From: Bugula neritina
Taxonomy: Eukaryota > Bryozoa > Gymnolaemata > Cheilostomatida > Bugulidae
Direction: 5' to 3'
Length of the DNA: 64,000 bases
NCBI GenBank assembly: GCA_964035545.1
Contig: OZ037772.1
Location: forward strand, 9,211,150 to 9,275,149
The notes beneath the pieces are model-generated. The model saw only the letters and a list, made by a program, of their open reading frames with translations. It searched no databases and had not been told where the DNA came from. Positions 13,202-25,616 of the stretch are shown in pieces (within the stretch, counting starts at the first letter, position 1; each line of letters opens with the position of its first letter). The position numbers and the translations under genes are program-made.

Positions 13202-14149
13202 GCAGCCCCATATTACTAGCTATGAAAATTTCGTACGGAAATAATTTATAAGAAAGTGACTAATATATGCAGCTATCGAATAGCTACCTACAGTTGCCAT
13301 GACTTTCCTTGTATGATTAAAATAATGTTAACTTATTACTCAAAAATTTTTCAAACTAGTTTTTCAAACTTATTTCAAAAGCGACATATTTTATGCAGAT
13401 GAAATTTCTATTAAACTAAGCTAAATAAACAAGCTGCCAAGTTTTTTTGGTAAATAACACAGTAGTATAAAAATCTATTTTGTTCATTTTTCGCTATATT
13501 CCACCCCCATTGAATGAGTCTTAAATCCACTTGTTAGTTACTAAATCATCATTTATTTGTAACTATGGAAACCATGTCATAGTTTGACTGTACAGAAAGA
13601 TTTATTTCTCCTAATCTCCTTGCCAAGTGCACCTTAAGCCTATAACAACACGTCATGAGTTAAGTATAAGTATCATAGCCTGTTAGGTGTGACAGCTACA
13701 GCAGTGAGAAAAATAGACTGCATGCGTATTTATGTTTTCATGAAACCAGAAATGTAGCCAAGTTTTTAGCTAACACTAGAATAATAGTAAAAGTTCGAAA
13801 GAGCCGTGAGAAAAAAAGATTACATGTGGTTAATAAACCAAAAATGCAGCCAGGTTTTTAACCAAAATAGAAGCTAACAGACATTTGTTTTTTGAGATTT
13901 TATACGTATAAAATGTATAGTGTTTTAAGCTACCTTATGTCCTTGCACAAAAAGCATTTATATAATTGATATTTTTGCTATTTTATGTGCATGCAATCAA
14001 TAGTTTCAAAATGATATTTATCTGAAGACTTGAAAATTAGATGGTGTTTGTTTATGTTCCAAACCAGAACAGCAATAAATTCAGGGGAATAAAATAAAGC
14101 CAATACTGCCACACCATATTTATGAACCTTTTATTAGAAAACAATGCTA

Positions 14150-14355
14150 GAGAGCAGCTGCTGATCTAGGGGTTAGAGCGTTTGGCTTCGTATAAACACA
14201 AAGTCATAGGTTCAAACTCCTGTGAAGGCCGGTGGTGATGTGAGTAAGAGCACCCAGTCATAATTGCTCCTGTGCCCTATATCTGAATAAGTCTTTAGCC
14301 CAGTTTACCAAAAACCTTTCTATCAGGGTTTATCACAGGGACGGGTTTGTGAGTG
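14150..14355 (+). mobile_element. tRNA-derived SINE, copy 5
   Basis: Full-length copy with the head GATCTAGGGGTTAGAGCG, a B-box-like GGTTCAAACTCC, and the family body ending in TTTATCACAGGGACGGG. Confidence 0.85.
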
Positions 14356-14496
14356 AGTTATAATTAGAACACAATGCTACATTGAAAGTGCTCTTTCATC
14401 TCCCAATTATTTCTCTTTATGACCAGCTGGCAGATTAGATAAGATACAGTTTCAACAAAATGTGTAAAATAGCTAGTTGTTGCAGCTCACATAGAC

Positions 14497-14697
14497 TCAC
14501 GCAAGTTAATAGTCACCTTGGAAAGGGTTTTTGTTAAATGGGGGTAAGGAAATTTATAAATGAGGCACAGGAGCAATTATGACTGGATGCTCTTTCTAAC
14601 ATCACCAATGACCTTTGTCGGAGACCGAACCTATGACCTTCATGTTTACTAGGCAAACCTCTAACCCCTGGACCAGTTATTGCAGCTCCCACATTTC
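14497..14697 (-). mobile_element. tRNA-derived SINE, copy 6
   Basis: Full-length reverse copy about 140 bases from copy 5 in opposite orientation. The head is seen as CTAACCCCTGGACCA and the B box is diverged. Confidence 0.85.
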
Positions 14698-17600
14698 AGG
14701 TAAATAAACATTAAATCTAGTACATGTCAAAATATAGCTTCTGATCCTTATAGACTAGTTTTCTGAAAAAGTTTTTAGTGGACTCATGCGATCCAATTAT
14801 ATATCTAATTTCTAGTAAAGTGATTATCTTTGATTTAAAATTACGGAATCTGTTTAGTACAACGGAGATTATACTTCGTACTTGCTTTCTTATATTGAAA
14901 TTTGTTTTAGATTTCAATAAATGTAGAATACTGCAAACAAAATGCCAATGGTAGGTTTTAACTTCTGTACCCCTTCTTTGTTTAGTGATGTGGTTTGGAC
15001 TACTATCTATTACTAGTGGCTATGATCAGATAATATAATATGTCATTGTTTTCTTTTTATAATTACAGCTTGAAGCTAAAGAATTGTCTTGCAGTTTTAT
15101 CTTTGATAGCTGTTATCAAATGTAGAAACATCATTCAATCAACAGCTTAATTCAGTTTATCATTTCACTATCATTAAATATTTTAACTAAGTCAGTGTCA
15201 CAGTCTAAGGTTTCCAAATAGTGACTCAGTTTACAAATCTCAGGGCATTTGCAGTTTTACAGTAAATGGAGAAAGAAAAGAAATAAAAAGATAAAACACC
15301 TTTTTTAATGAAAATTTACTGTTTTAAAAACATTCCTTTATAATAGCACTTGTAGTAGAATTTATATACCTAATAATTATTATACAGAAACATTAATTTT
15401 TTTATATTAAAATTTGTCTAATTTTAAGAAGGATAAAACATGCTTGTTGAATGTTGAGAGAAGCAATAAAAACTTTACTGTTCATTGTAACTATTTTACT
15501 GTTGACAATTGTGTCAGCACGGATGCTGAATGGCACAGATGCAGGATACAAATCAATTTTTTGCCTAATGCCAACAGTCTACCGTACAATATTTTAACAA
15601 ATATTTGGGGAATACAGTTTAAGTTGCTTGTATCTTTAACCAAAAGCAAAATTTCCTTTTTCAGTTCTTGAGCTGTGGGCTACTGACTCATCAAATAAAA
15701 GCTACCAATAAAAAGCTATATCAAAAGCTTTCACAAAAAGTTTTCATCAAGCAAAATTTTACTTAAAGTTAAAATGAAAAGCTCCTGTAACAACAAGTTC
15801 TATTACTTCAGCTGGGAATTACTTGTATAATACCTGTCAAGATTTTCAATATGTGTAAAAACTATATTCAATTGATTGAGGAGTAAACTCCTATAAGTTG
15901 CTGTAATTTTACAAATTATAAAATAATAAATCATATATATTCTGTGCCCATGATTTCCTATTGTTGTTTTTTATTCATAGTTATAGTATTACATAATTAA
16001 AACATATGAACATTTAGACTGAATATTCATGATAAAACAGTAATATTATTTATATCAAATTAAATTTGTATTTATAAATTAAGTGCTTTACAAACTTTTT
16101 ACTAATAAGTCATATTTTTTTTATAGAAAGGTAATAATCAAAGAAGTTTATTAATCACTAACTATGTAGGTCTTTTAGGAAAAGTAATGTTTATTATGCA
16201 TAATACCAACTGATTTATAATTAGCTTGCAGTGTTTGGAAATGAAATATTATTCTCTAACCAAGTATACAATATATGGTTTAAATTATAAGGTGCTTTTG
16301 TGTATCAGCCTTTGCTAATTTACTATGTTCTTGAAAAGAAACGGAGATACTGAAATTAGTTCCTAGTACCTTTGTATATAGTCAAATTAGTTACCAGCCT
16401 GAGTTGTCAAAAATGCTGCAGATCATTGTAAATTCATTAAAGTTACAATGAGAGAGCACCTTTTTCTAAATTAATTTGCTATTTCTTCAAACATGGAAGT
16501 GAATCCAATTAACATTAGCATAGTTGCTAAGTGCCCTAATAACTTTTAAGAACTGGTTTTGGTAACAGAACGGTGATAATTTGCATAGAAACAAACATTT
16601 TGTTTAAACAAAGTCATTTTTAAACAGTGCAAAAGCTAAAGTATTGAAATAAAAGTATATTGAAAAGCACCGCTTCATCTTACATTGTATTGTATTATAT
16701 TATCTTATATCATATTGTATTATATTATAATGAAAAGAACTATAATACTTTAATCAATGTTATAATATTTCGTCAAGATCTGAACAAATCTTAAAATTAA
16801 AATTAGGCAATTGCAACATAATAAGTTCAATTCACTTTTTTACATTATTGATAAGAATGCATTAGTTTTCCAGATCAGATATAAAAACTGCAACTCATAA
16901 AGAGGATAATATGCCAATTATATTATATAATTGTTGTGATATATGAAGCCTATATAACTATAAGTACCAATCTTCTAGCTGTCAGAGCCAAACTCTAGGA
17001 GTTTTTTGGTAACGTGAAAGCATCATTTTATAATAGCATCTCTTCAAATTAGAAAAACATCTATTATAGAATCAAGATAGTAATTATAGACTTTGCAATT
17101 TGGAAATTATAAATATTTTTTGAAATATTTTTAACTCAAACATGAGACGTCTCTTTTATACTAAAAAAACTCACAAAACTATAGCCATATGATGCTTTAG
17201 AGTGTTGTAACTTTAAAACTACTCTCTAAAATTCTAAACTTATATAAACTACAGCAAAACACTCTAACATCATTTAATGATATAGCATTTATGGCTCAGA
17301 AGTTTATAGATTGCTCAAGACAACAATTATAGTTGTTATAAAAAAATTATTTATATAGTGGAATTTAACCTGAGTGCATTTAACCAATCTATATTTTGTT
17401 TACAAATTTATTCTTACCCGATAAACAAGGTCCACTCTATGCAATAAGGTGGAGCTAGATCCACTTCCTTGCTGGTAGAGGATTAGTGAAACAATCACAT
17501 GTATTTGGAACTGCTGATAGTCAGTCTAGATGAGATTCAAATCTGATCTAAACCTTGGATTGTTACATCACACATGCCTGAAATACATTTCTACTTTCAA

Positions 17601-18229
17601 CTAAATATTTATGCTGTAAGAATGACTGAAATTTCATTTCTTCTGCAGTTTAAATAACATAAAAATAATACTATTTAAAATAATTTACTCAAAATTGAAA
17701 TAAAAATAAGTAATTTTCTATGATTGATATTAACTTTGCTCTAATGAAAAAGTAAGTTATCTAACCTGCCGGTAATTATCTTTTATTCTATTTTATTTTG
17801 AGTTTATAATTGGAAAATTATAATTTTAGGTCTTAGAATATTTGAACAGATTAAAGTGTATATAATTATCAAAAGTTTTTTACTTTTCAAACTGTTTGAA
17901 TTTAGTTAGTTGATTCAAATGTTTTTTTGTTGTGAATATGTCATGTTTGCCTGAAACACATTTTTTATTTAGTGGGTGCTTTTAATTGTGATTTAGATTT
18001 TTCTGTAAAATTAATATGTGATATAATTGAAGCTACCACTATAATTGGAATTGGAGCACAAGTCTTACTGTCCATTAAATTGCAATTCATAAAAACATAA
18101 CTCGAAACAATATTTTCATCAAAAACTTATTTCAACCTGCTAAATTATTATATATAACATATTTTATTATAGTATATAATATTTTATGCTTTTTATGTTA
18201 TATAGCAAAGTTTATTGATGATGTTTTAG

Positions 18230-20114
18230 AGACTTGCTGGACATGTGAACAACCCTCGTACAAATGTAGATGATGTCAAACATCAAGCATTCTAAGTCCT
18301 CAAAGTCACACAGCAAATCCTCGAAAAACAGGGCGTCGTCGTCTTCTGCAGGAAAGATAACTCCTGAGGTGTCTCCAGCTAGCAGTGCCAGGAATTCCAC
18401 TAGCAGTGCTGCAGATAATAAAACTAAACACATTTCTACCAAGAAGAATAGCAGTAAGATTTTGCTACATACTCAACATTTCTAGCAATTTTTATTTTGG
18501 TGGTTTATCAGTTGAACAATAAGAATAAAAAGAAATTAAAAAAAAATTTAAGGTCAAGTTGAAAATTGTAGTATTTACGACTCTACAAAATATTATTTAG
18601 CAGTTCTCTGCTGTGAATCATCTCAGAAAACATAGTCATAATAAAAATATGTTATTATATTGCTTGGAACAATACTTTGCCATGTGACATGGCTTTTATT
18701 GAGTAAATATTTTTACATACTTCTATTATTTTCTGTCAAACCTCGTGCTATACTTGGCAATTCATCCATGCATTTAGAGAGTATGGGACTTGTGAATTTT
18801 AACTAATAAAGTACTTTGTACATTTTACTCTGTAAATCAACAAAATATAATAAAAGAGTGTTATTATATAAGATATACAAAACTAAACTATATATTTCTG
18901 CAACTGATACATGCAGGTTTAATTGCCTTTTAAATACTGGCCTATTTGTATGCTACATTTTAGAGATTAAAAATTTACTTAAAAGGATTTTTAAAATTCT
19001 CAAATTCAACTGTCAGCACTGAGTTAGCTGACTGTGACATTATTCATAGATCTCTCCACACAGTCTATGAGATACGATGAGAATGATGGAGTGATCAAGG
19101 TTAGAGAGATCGAGGGAACGGCTCTAGACTCAGATGAGTATTATGAATACTTGTATGAAGACCTCATTGATGGTGAAGGAATGGATGCAAGCAGGCTCGT
19201 TTCTAGAGGTATTTAAAGTTAAAGAGTTTTTATGCTTCCATAAAGGGTGGATAGAGCATTATAAAATCTATAATTGCATAATGTAGAAAATGTCCCACCT
19301 TATATTTTATTTCTCATGAGAACTAAATTTCGTATTCAAATTGAAATTGAATAAAAATGTTTCATAATAAATAAAGGGTTATAATAACTATGTTTTATTG
19401 TGCGCGGAACATGCTATCTAATTGAGTAGTAGAGAGTGAAATCATGTATATATAAATAAAACATTAGCTGTTTAGCTGAAAGCAGTTCAGAGTTTTTCTC
19501 TGAAAGCTTGCATAGTAACAATGCTATGAGCATCCACCGACATAATTATACAGGTAGTTTAGCTATCAGAAATTTAGGCAATATGCACTGCAAGACTTAA
19601 TCACCAGCAATTATAGTTAGTTCAAGTCTGTACTATAATTAGTATAAAAATGTTTGTTTGAAGTTATTTTACTGATTTGCTGTTTATTTTAGAGACAGTG
19701 AGGATAAATTTTGATGATGAGAAGAATGATTCCATTTGTGGACAATGTCAAATGAAATTTTCCGATTGCCCACATATCAACCAATCAGGTACTGCCAAAC
19801 TTAATATTAAACTCCTATACTTAGAACATATAATGCAGCAAATTTTGAGAAGTTTCCCCGCCAAAAACTTGTATTTAATTAAATGCATTACTTGTAGCTA
19901 TTTTTATTTTTGCATGCATGGCTATCATAAAATTATTTTGTGTCTTTTTTAAGATAAATATGATTGAGGTTAAAAAGAATTTCAAATAATATATAAGAAT
20001 TAATACTTTATAAGTGACTTATTTTTTTTTATTATTTTAACAGATAATTCTTCAGAAAAAAAATCAGCAAAAGCAAAACCAGGCAGCAAGAAGAAAAAGA
20101 AATCCGAAGCATAA
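18230..20114 (+). CDS. Unrecognised 169-residue Lys-rich protein with a Cys/His cluster
   Basis: Exons are 18230-18453 (coding from ATG 18270), 19050-19208, 19693-19788 and 20044-20114; all phases agree (510 coding bases). The ATG follows an in-frame TAG, which fixes the start, so 18230-18269 is 5' UTR. The N-terminus is Ser/Lys-rich (SNIKHSKSSKSHSKSSK), the middle is acidic (LDSDEYYEYLYEDLIDGEG), then comes CGQCQMKFSDCPH, which could bind one zinc ion, and a lysine-rich C-terminus (GSKKKKKSEA). Basic ends around an acidic core suggest a nuclear or nucleic-acid-associated protein, but I do not recognise the family. A polyadenylation signal AATAAA is at 20179-20184. It converges with the minus-strand gene ending at 20242, leaving under 130 bases between stop codons. 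Confidence 0.75.
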
Positions 20115-20178
20115 GACAAAAACTAAACTCTTTCACCTCACTCCATCAATTTTAACATAAGTATATATTGAAAGTACA

Positions 20179-20184
20179 AATAAA
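20179..20184 (+). terminator. Polyadenylation signal AATAAA
   Basis: Canonical hexamer 65 bases after the stop codon of the 18230-20114 gene. Confidence 0.7.
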
Positions 20185-20241
20185 GATTGAAATAAAAATG
20201 TAAAATAAGCATACTAAATCTTTTACTATTTAATACACTTT

Positions 20242-21847
20242 TTAGACAACGTAGTATTTGTTTCTTTGTCCATAGTTTCTTTTTTTATCTTCATTTCTGG
20301 CAAGTAGAGGTTCGGAGTTAGTATTGTCCAGCTTGTTAGAATTGTCTCCACTTGTTGCAGCCAGTATACACAGAGAGCACATGATAGCTGTCACAACTAG
20401 AAACATTGTCACTGAACATATTATAGTATACAATAATATGTTATATACGGTATTTATATAGCATAGTGTAGTATTTAGTATAGTACAGTATAGTATATGT
20501 GGTATATTATAGTATAGTATATAATATTATAGTATTACATAGCACAGTATAATATAATATAACATAGTAGAGTATAGTATGTACTATATAGCATAGTATA
20601 GTAATGCATAGTATATAGAACAGTATAGTATAGTATACTATAGCATAGTATATTATAGCATAGTATAACGTAGTGAACTGTAATTTAGTGTATGTATAGT
20701 ATAGTATCGCATAGTATGATATAGTATATAATATACAATATAGTATTTATGAATATAAACAAAGATTATATAGATGACGTCAACTCACAAAAGAGAAAAG
20801 TTACAGCAGCTCTATTTCCCACATGATGTCTAGCATGCATATCTCCATGGTTACCGTTGTTATAAGTTACCACAACTTTATGATTCTCAAGTACAACAGG
20901 TTGACCCTTCAATGACTGCTCAGTTTCTACAACTCGATGTGTTTGTCGAGACTTTGGGATAGACTCAAGATGTGACGGGTGCGACTCCTGGACAGGAAGT
21001 TGCAGTTTGCTATTTCCTGCTTTCGTGAGCAAGGATATAACATCATGAGGCTGAACCTCGTTGCTATTTACAGCCAACCTGTCACTCTCTGATTGGTTAG
21101 AGACAAGATTTGACTTCAAATTCGATTTTAGCTTTTCTGCCACATTACTAGTTTCCACTAGAGGTGCTCCGTAAGCTGCAAGAGTAAACTTGTACAGACA
21201 ATGCAGTTATGATGATTCGTAGAATAATTTGTTAATACCATGTTATAGTTCTGACAGTGTTGACATGACATCATTTTCAGCATGAACTTATAACGCACAG
21301 CTGGCATTGAAGAGAGCACATGACTGACAAGTAGAATGACCTTCTAGGCAGTATATGACCTTGAAGACAACATATGACCTTGAAAGCAGCAGATGACCTT
21401 GCAGGCAGTGTGACCAGAGGCCCATCAAGACCAGTCATACAATGGTTCTATCTATTTTACTCTTGAATTTGAACTTCTCATAATTATTTTAGGTTGATAG
21501 TATTTGTATAACTTTAGGCAGGAAAACTTTTTTTAAAATGACAGTTTTCCTTAGCCAATAATATCAGACAAGAATACTGTTGATTAGAAAACTTCTATTT
21601 TACTGAATAATCTCCAAGAAAAGGGTCTCTAAAAAGTGTTTCTATTTAACAAGTTCAAAAACATTTAGAAACTTATAAGAAACTTCAAAAGGCTATAAAC
21701 TGTGACTTAAAAGAATTCACATACTCACTACTGTAATATTATTATTTAATATTATTTAGTAAGTGTAAATTTCTCACCACACTCAAAACAAATGGTCACC
21801 ATAGCAACAGCAAAAATAAATAAACACTGCCGTCCTTTTCCTGCCAT
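20242..21847 (-). CDS. Predicted single-pass type I membrane protein, 208 residues, unrecognised
   Basis: Exons 21778-21847, 20789-21175 and 20242-20411, all phase 1 at the junctions, total 627 coding bases. Exon 1 encodes a signal peptide: MAGKGRQ then the hydrophobic core CLFIFAVAMVTICF. Exon 2 encodes a polar 120-residue region (KSNLKSNLVSNQSESD, several N-x-S/T sites) with no domain I know. The exon 2-3 junction falls inside a membrane helix, AAVTFLFL joined to TMFLVVTAIMCSLCILAA, followed by a short tail with KKRNYGQRNKYYVV at the end. The topology (signal, ectodomain, helix, tail of about 35 residues) is clear from sequence; the role is unknown. It is divergent from the gene at 22813, about 1 kb away. 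Confidence 0.75.
20434..20752. repeat. TATAG pentamer array filling an intron
   Basis: Irregular array of ATAGT/TATAG pentamers. It occupies nearly all of the 377-base intron between exons 2 and 3 of the small membrane protein gene. Confidence 0.9.
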
Positions 21848-22812
21848 TGCTGTTTTAGTTACCTCAACAAGTTTTATATAAAATTTTGTTTAAGTCAGCA
21901 AACACTGTGAAGTATTACCAACAATAGAAAATATTTATTGACAAAGAAACTTTATGCTTTACATAAGGCAAGGCTTAGAATTAAAGCTAAAACAGATACA
22001 ATCAATTCCTTACTGAGATTTAGCTATATAATGCCGCTTGCTTAACTATAAATTTTAAAGATAAATAACATAATATGTGTAATAATTAACGATATTCTTT
22101 TAAATTTATTGCTTTATTGAGTCCACATTTCAAACTTGCTCAAATGTATAACATTCCTTCCAGTTAATACAAAAATTTACTAAATCTTTTTCAGTAATAA
22201 AGAGTAGTTATATTACTGCTGGACATCATTACCAATTATGTCTTTTTTGTCAGCATTAAAATGATTATCTACTTTGAAGAGTTTAACTTTTCAACATCAA
22301 ATATATATTTTTTGCTTAAACTTAACTTGTCATAACGCAATTAGACTTGAATAGTCTAAGAGACTGATGAGTTTAGTACACTCTCTTGTAAACAATTTAT
22401 ACTGTAATTACATTAACATTCTTGGTTTGAAAAATAAATAATTCTTATGCCGAGTTTACAGCTCTACCAACGACTGTAAAAACGTGAATATACATAATTA
22501 ACCTGTCTTAACACTTAATCCACAGTGATTAACTGATTTCTTATTCATTTTTTTCATATATAATATATTGTAAATGTGATATTATTGCAAATAAAATAAA
22601 AATAATTTTATGTTTATTTTATTGCAAATGTTATTTAAAATCAATAAAATGTGCGAAATAAAATTAGCATAAATACTGGTTTCATACCAAATATATTCAA
22701 ATGTTTCAAATGATGTCATCAGTTTATGTGAACTTCAACCAGTAAGCTGGCCTGCTCAAACAAAGCGAAAATTTAAAAAAAAACTCAAGAAATTAAAAAC
22801 ACAAAACTCACC
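21848..22812. promoter_or_regulatory. Shared upstream region of two divergent genes
   Basis: About 965 bases of AT-rich DNA between the start codons of the minus-strand membrane protein (21847) and the plus-strand gene (22813). No specific motif was recognised; a bidirectional promoter is inferred from position only. Confidence 0.35.
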
Positions 22813-24182
22813 ATGGGAATATTAGATAGGCTAAAGTCAAAAGCTAAAAGTGCTGCTAATAATAAATCGGAGCTTCGGAGAAATCCTGCAGAGGGAGATG
22901 AGGAACGGGAGGCTAAAGAAATGTTGACAGGGAAGATAACTCTAGATTCTATTAACTTGGGGGAAATAATGCCGGAATCTTCTCTGAAGCATATCTTTAT
23001 GGAGGAAAGTACTTTGACCCAGCTAGGTGAGTGTTTTATGCTCAAAGTTCTTAACTATATCAGTGACTGGGTGAAGAATACCTATACTTATGCATAAAAC
23101 CCACGCAGGTTTATATGTAGTCACCATTCCTGGTGGAATTGGTGCTTAAAGTGGGCTAATTGGACTTATTTATGCAGGGCACAGGAGCAATTCTGACTGG
23201 ATGCTCTCCCTAACAGCACAAATGGCCTTTACTGGGGTTTGAACCCATGATTTTGTGTTTGGTAGACAAACATTCTAACCTCTAGATCACTGCTGCTGCT
23301 CACTAATACCATGCATAATATGATGAATTATTATTTAAATTATTGAAATGATCTAAGACTTTAAAATTCTGTAGTCAAAATTGCGTTGATAATTGTAACT
23401 ACTTAAAAGTAGAGAAATATTATCTTATATTGTTTTATTGCATAGAGAAATAGATTTGACAAGAGATATAACAAACATCGGCAGCAACAGTAGCAGCAGC
23501 AGAGCAGCAGCTTACTGCATTACAGAAATTATAGTTTTATTTTCTGCCTTGCATCTATATGTGAAAGATATGCGGTTAATTTTGTAAATGGTTTGTCCTT
23601 GAGGCAATAGGTTGGCTGAAAGCCTCTTTAGTTATCCAGGAATAAAGTTTAGATGTCAATTTTATCAGAGTGAACTTCAAGTAAGCTTTTTCATAAAATG
23701 TTTAACTTATAACTTGAATCACATGGGAAGTAATTGTAATAATATTAAACATTTATAATGTCAAAGCATTTAAAAATATGCTGCACAGTACTTTAAATTT
23801 ATATATAGCCTATGAAGTTGTGATTCAGTTAAAGCTTACTTTATTATATGTAATGGAAGAATGGCATTTGCCATATAACTGTTTAAAATTACAAAAATCT
23901 AAGGCTTTTTCTCATTATCTCAGACTCTCATTGATCTCTTCAGGTACTGGGAAGCATAGTGGAGTGCAGAATATAATGGAGAGGTTAGTGGGAGGGTTTG
24001 TAAAGATCTCAGACATGTGGTTCACATGGCGAGACGATGACAACTTTATCACGTACTTCGTCAGAATGACTTTAGGACTAGTGCTAGCCGTGTACGTGTT
24101 TTACTCGTTGTACAGTAAACACCTGAACAGATATATGAACCAAGTGAGACACACACTGCCCTACCTACTTGAGCTGGATTAA
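22813..24182 (+). CDS. Unrecognised 150-residue protein with one membrane segment
   Basis: Two coding exons: 22813-23026 and 23944-24182, joined in phase 1 (453 bases). The ATG at 22813 is preceded by CACC. The N-terminus MGILDRLKSKAKSAANNKSE could form a basic amphipathic helix; glycine 2 is present, but the context is not a clear myristoylation site. A middle region rich in Glu and Lys leads to GTGKHSGVQNIMERLVGG, then FVRMTLGLVLAVYVFYSLYS, a likely membrane helix, and a C-terminus ending LPYLLELD. There is no signal peptide, so a tail-anchored or organelle membrane protein is possible. A candidate AATAAA lies near 24219. The 917-base intron carries a minus-strand SINE. The family is not recognised. 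Confidence 0.75.
23100..23303 (-). mobile_element. tRNA-derived SINE, copy 7
   Basis: Reverse copy in the intron of the 22813-24182 gene. The B box is seen as GGTTTGAACCCATG and the head as TCTAACCTCTAGATCACTG. Confidence 0.85.
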
Positions 24183-25505
24183 ATTTGTAACTTTGAGGTT
24201 TTACTGTAATGTGCTGAAACAATAAAAAGAGATAAAATAGAAAGCTAATATAAAAAGGTTTTTTTTTAAACCACAAGGTTACATAGTTTTCAGAACACCA
24301 TTTTGAAATATTGATGGGTAGTTTCCTAGTTGGAATTCCCAATGTATTTGCTAGTTGCGCTCCCTTATTGCCTGCCCTTTGCACACTAATCTTATTAAAC
24401 TGTTTTATAAGCAGCCCGGGTCACTGAGTGCAGTAGCTTGGGATTCCCAACAATGGAGTTCAAGTTCAACATGTAAGCCCCTAACCCCAACTATTGCACT
24501 CGGTCACCCTCACCTTGGAGCTGCTAATAGAATGATTCAATCTTGTTGTTATTAGCACCATTATCATACCAAAAACGCTGTGGGGAAAGGCAAGGTAACT
24601 TCCACCTTCACAAAATAATTATAGTTTTAGCTAGACCACACACTAATTAACTTTGAATTACATTGTAAACTATTTTATTTCATAAAATGTAACATAAATA
24701 ATAATGATATAAATTTTCTATAAATAAGCGTGAAGAAAAATTCATATAATAATGAGTATAATAAAGCTAGAAAATACATATTCAACCATTGAAGTGCATG
24801 TCTAAGCATAGTTAGTGAATATCATATTGCATACAGGCGGATAATAAAAGCAGAAGAGCAAATCCCGAATTGAGAAAATATGCATAATTATAGGTTACTA
24901 AACAGGGCAAAATATACAAGAGATCAATGTTGATATTATAGTGCAATGAGCTCTAAAAACTACTCTACAAAGAAGCCCTGATATAAAAGATTATAGAAAG
25001 CGCAAGAGGAAAAGGTTACACATGTATATGAAAATAATATACGTTATACAATAACAAATCATCTCCATTAAGTATTTTTCAAGGTCAAACTTCAATTCTC
25101 AATTAGACTATTGGTAGGCCTAATATTGCTACACCACATGCACGTAAATGAGAGCGACATTTCAACGTAGATGGGGTGCAACAACGCCAAGTCGAGAGCA
25201 CAAACAACACAGCGGGAGACAGCTTCAGTTGGACGAAAAAGGCAGGCAGAGAGATGCATAGTATTAAGATATGTAGAGCTGTGAGCTGCTGTGATATAAA
25301 CATTTTCCATACAATTTCCAGACCTCTGAGCTACGTTTTAGAGTTGTTTCCCCTATAGCAGTGCGATGCGTGGAAACTAAAACTACAGTCAATTCTTAAA
25401 CAAATATGCTAGACTATGTGTCCAGGGATTACGGGACGCCCCCCAAGAGCACCAAAGAAATATATGTTAGCTTGAGAACTTTAAATAAGCCTGGGAGCCA
25501 CGGAC
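24183..25505. other. Intergenic / Crumbs 3' UTR region
   Basis: No coding region is supported. The part next to 25506 should be the 3' UTR of the minus-strand Crumbs gene. The overlapping short ORFs at 25092-25358 on both strands have no recognisable domain. Confidence 0.4.
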
Positions 25506-25616
25506 TCATATCAGACGCTCTTCGGGAGGCGGCTTTAACATTCCCGACATTTGTAAGTTGGGGCCGAGAATTTCATGTCGGCTAGGACTGTAGCGCCCCC
25601 TGGTTGCTCGTTTTCT
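25506..25616 (-). CDS. crb: Crumbs cytoplasmic tail (part of last exon)
   Basis: Encodes a stop-transfer RRKR and a 37-residue tail. The juxtamembrane FERM-binding motif is GRYSPS, and the end is the PDZ-binding ERLI before a TGA at 25506-25508. In Drosophila Crumbs the motif is GTYSPS, with threonines 6 and 9 reported as aPKC targets. Here the first threonine (ATRG) is kept and the second is replaced by arginine. Confidence 0.92.
   Translation of the reverse strand, partial: RKRATRGRYSPSRHEILGPNLQMSGMLKPPPEERLI

Larger units (their letters stand above)
13202..18229. other. Gene-poor AT-rich region with two SINEs
   Basis: About 5 kb without a supported exon. It holds SINEs at 14150-14355 (+) and 14497-14697 (-), in a head-out pair, and a short ATATT-rich patch near 16680-16730. 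The 5' non-coding exon(s) of the gene starting at 18230 may be here but were not identified. Confidence 0.5.

Noticed and set aside
21430-22700. CRISPR array or bacterial operon structure anywhere in the window
   Set aside because: Repeats lack unique equal-length spacers and all genes are intron-split; the DNA is from an animal nuclear genome.
24355-25358. Short ORFs on both strands between 24355 and 25358
   Set aside because: No homology, no splice structure, and they overlap each other on opposite strands; treated as UTR/spacer.
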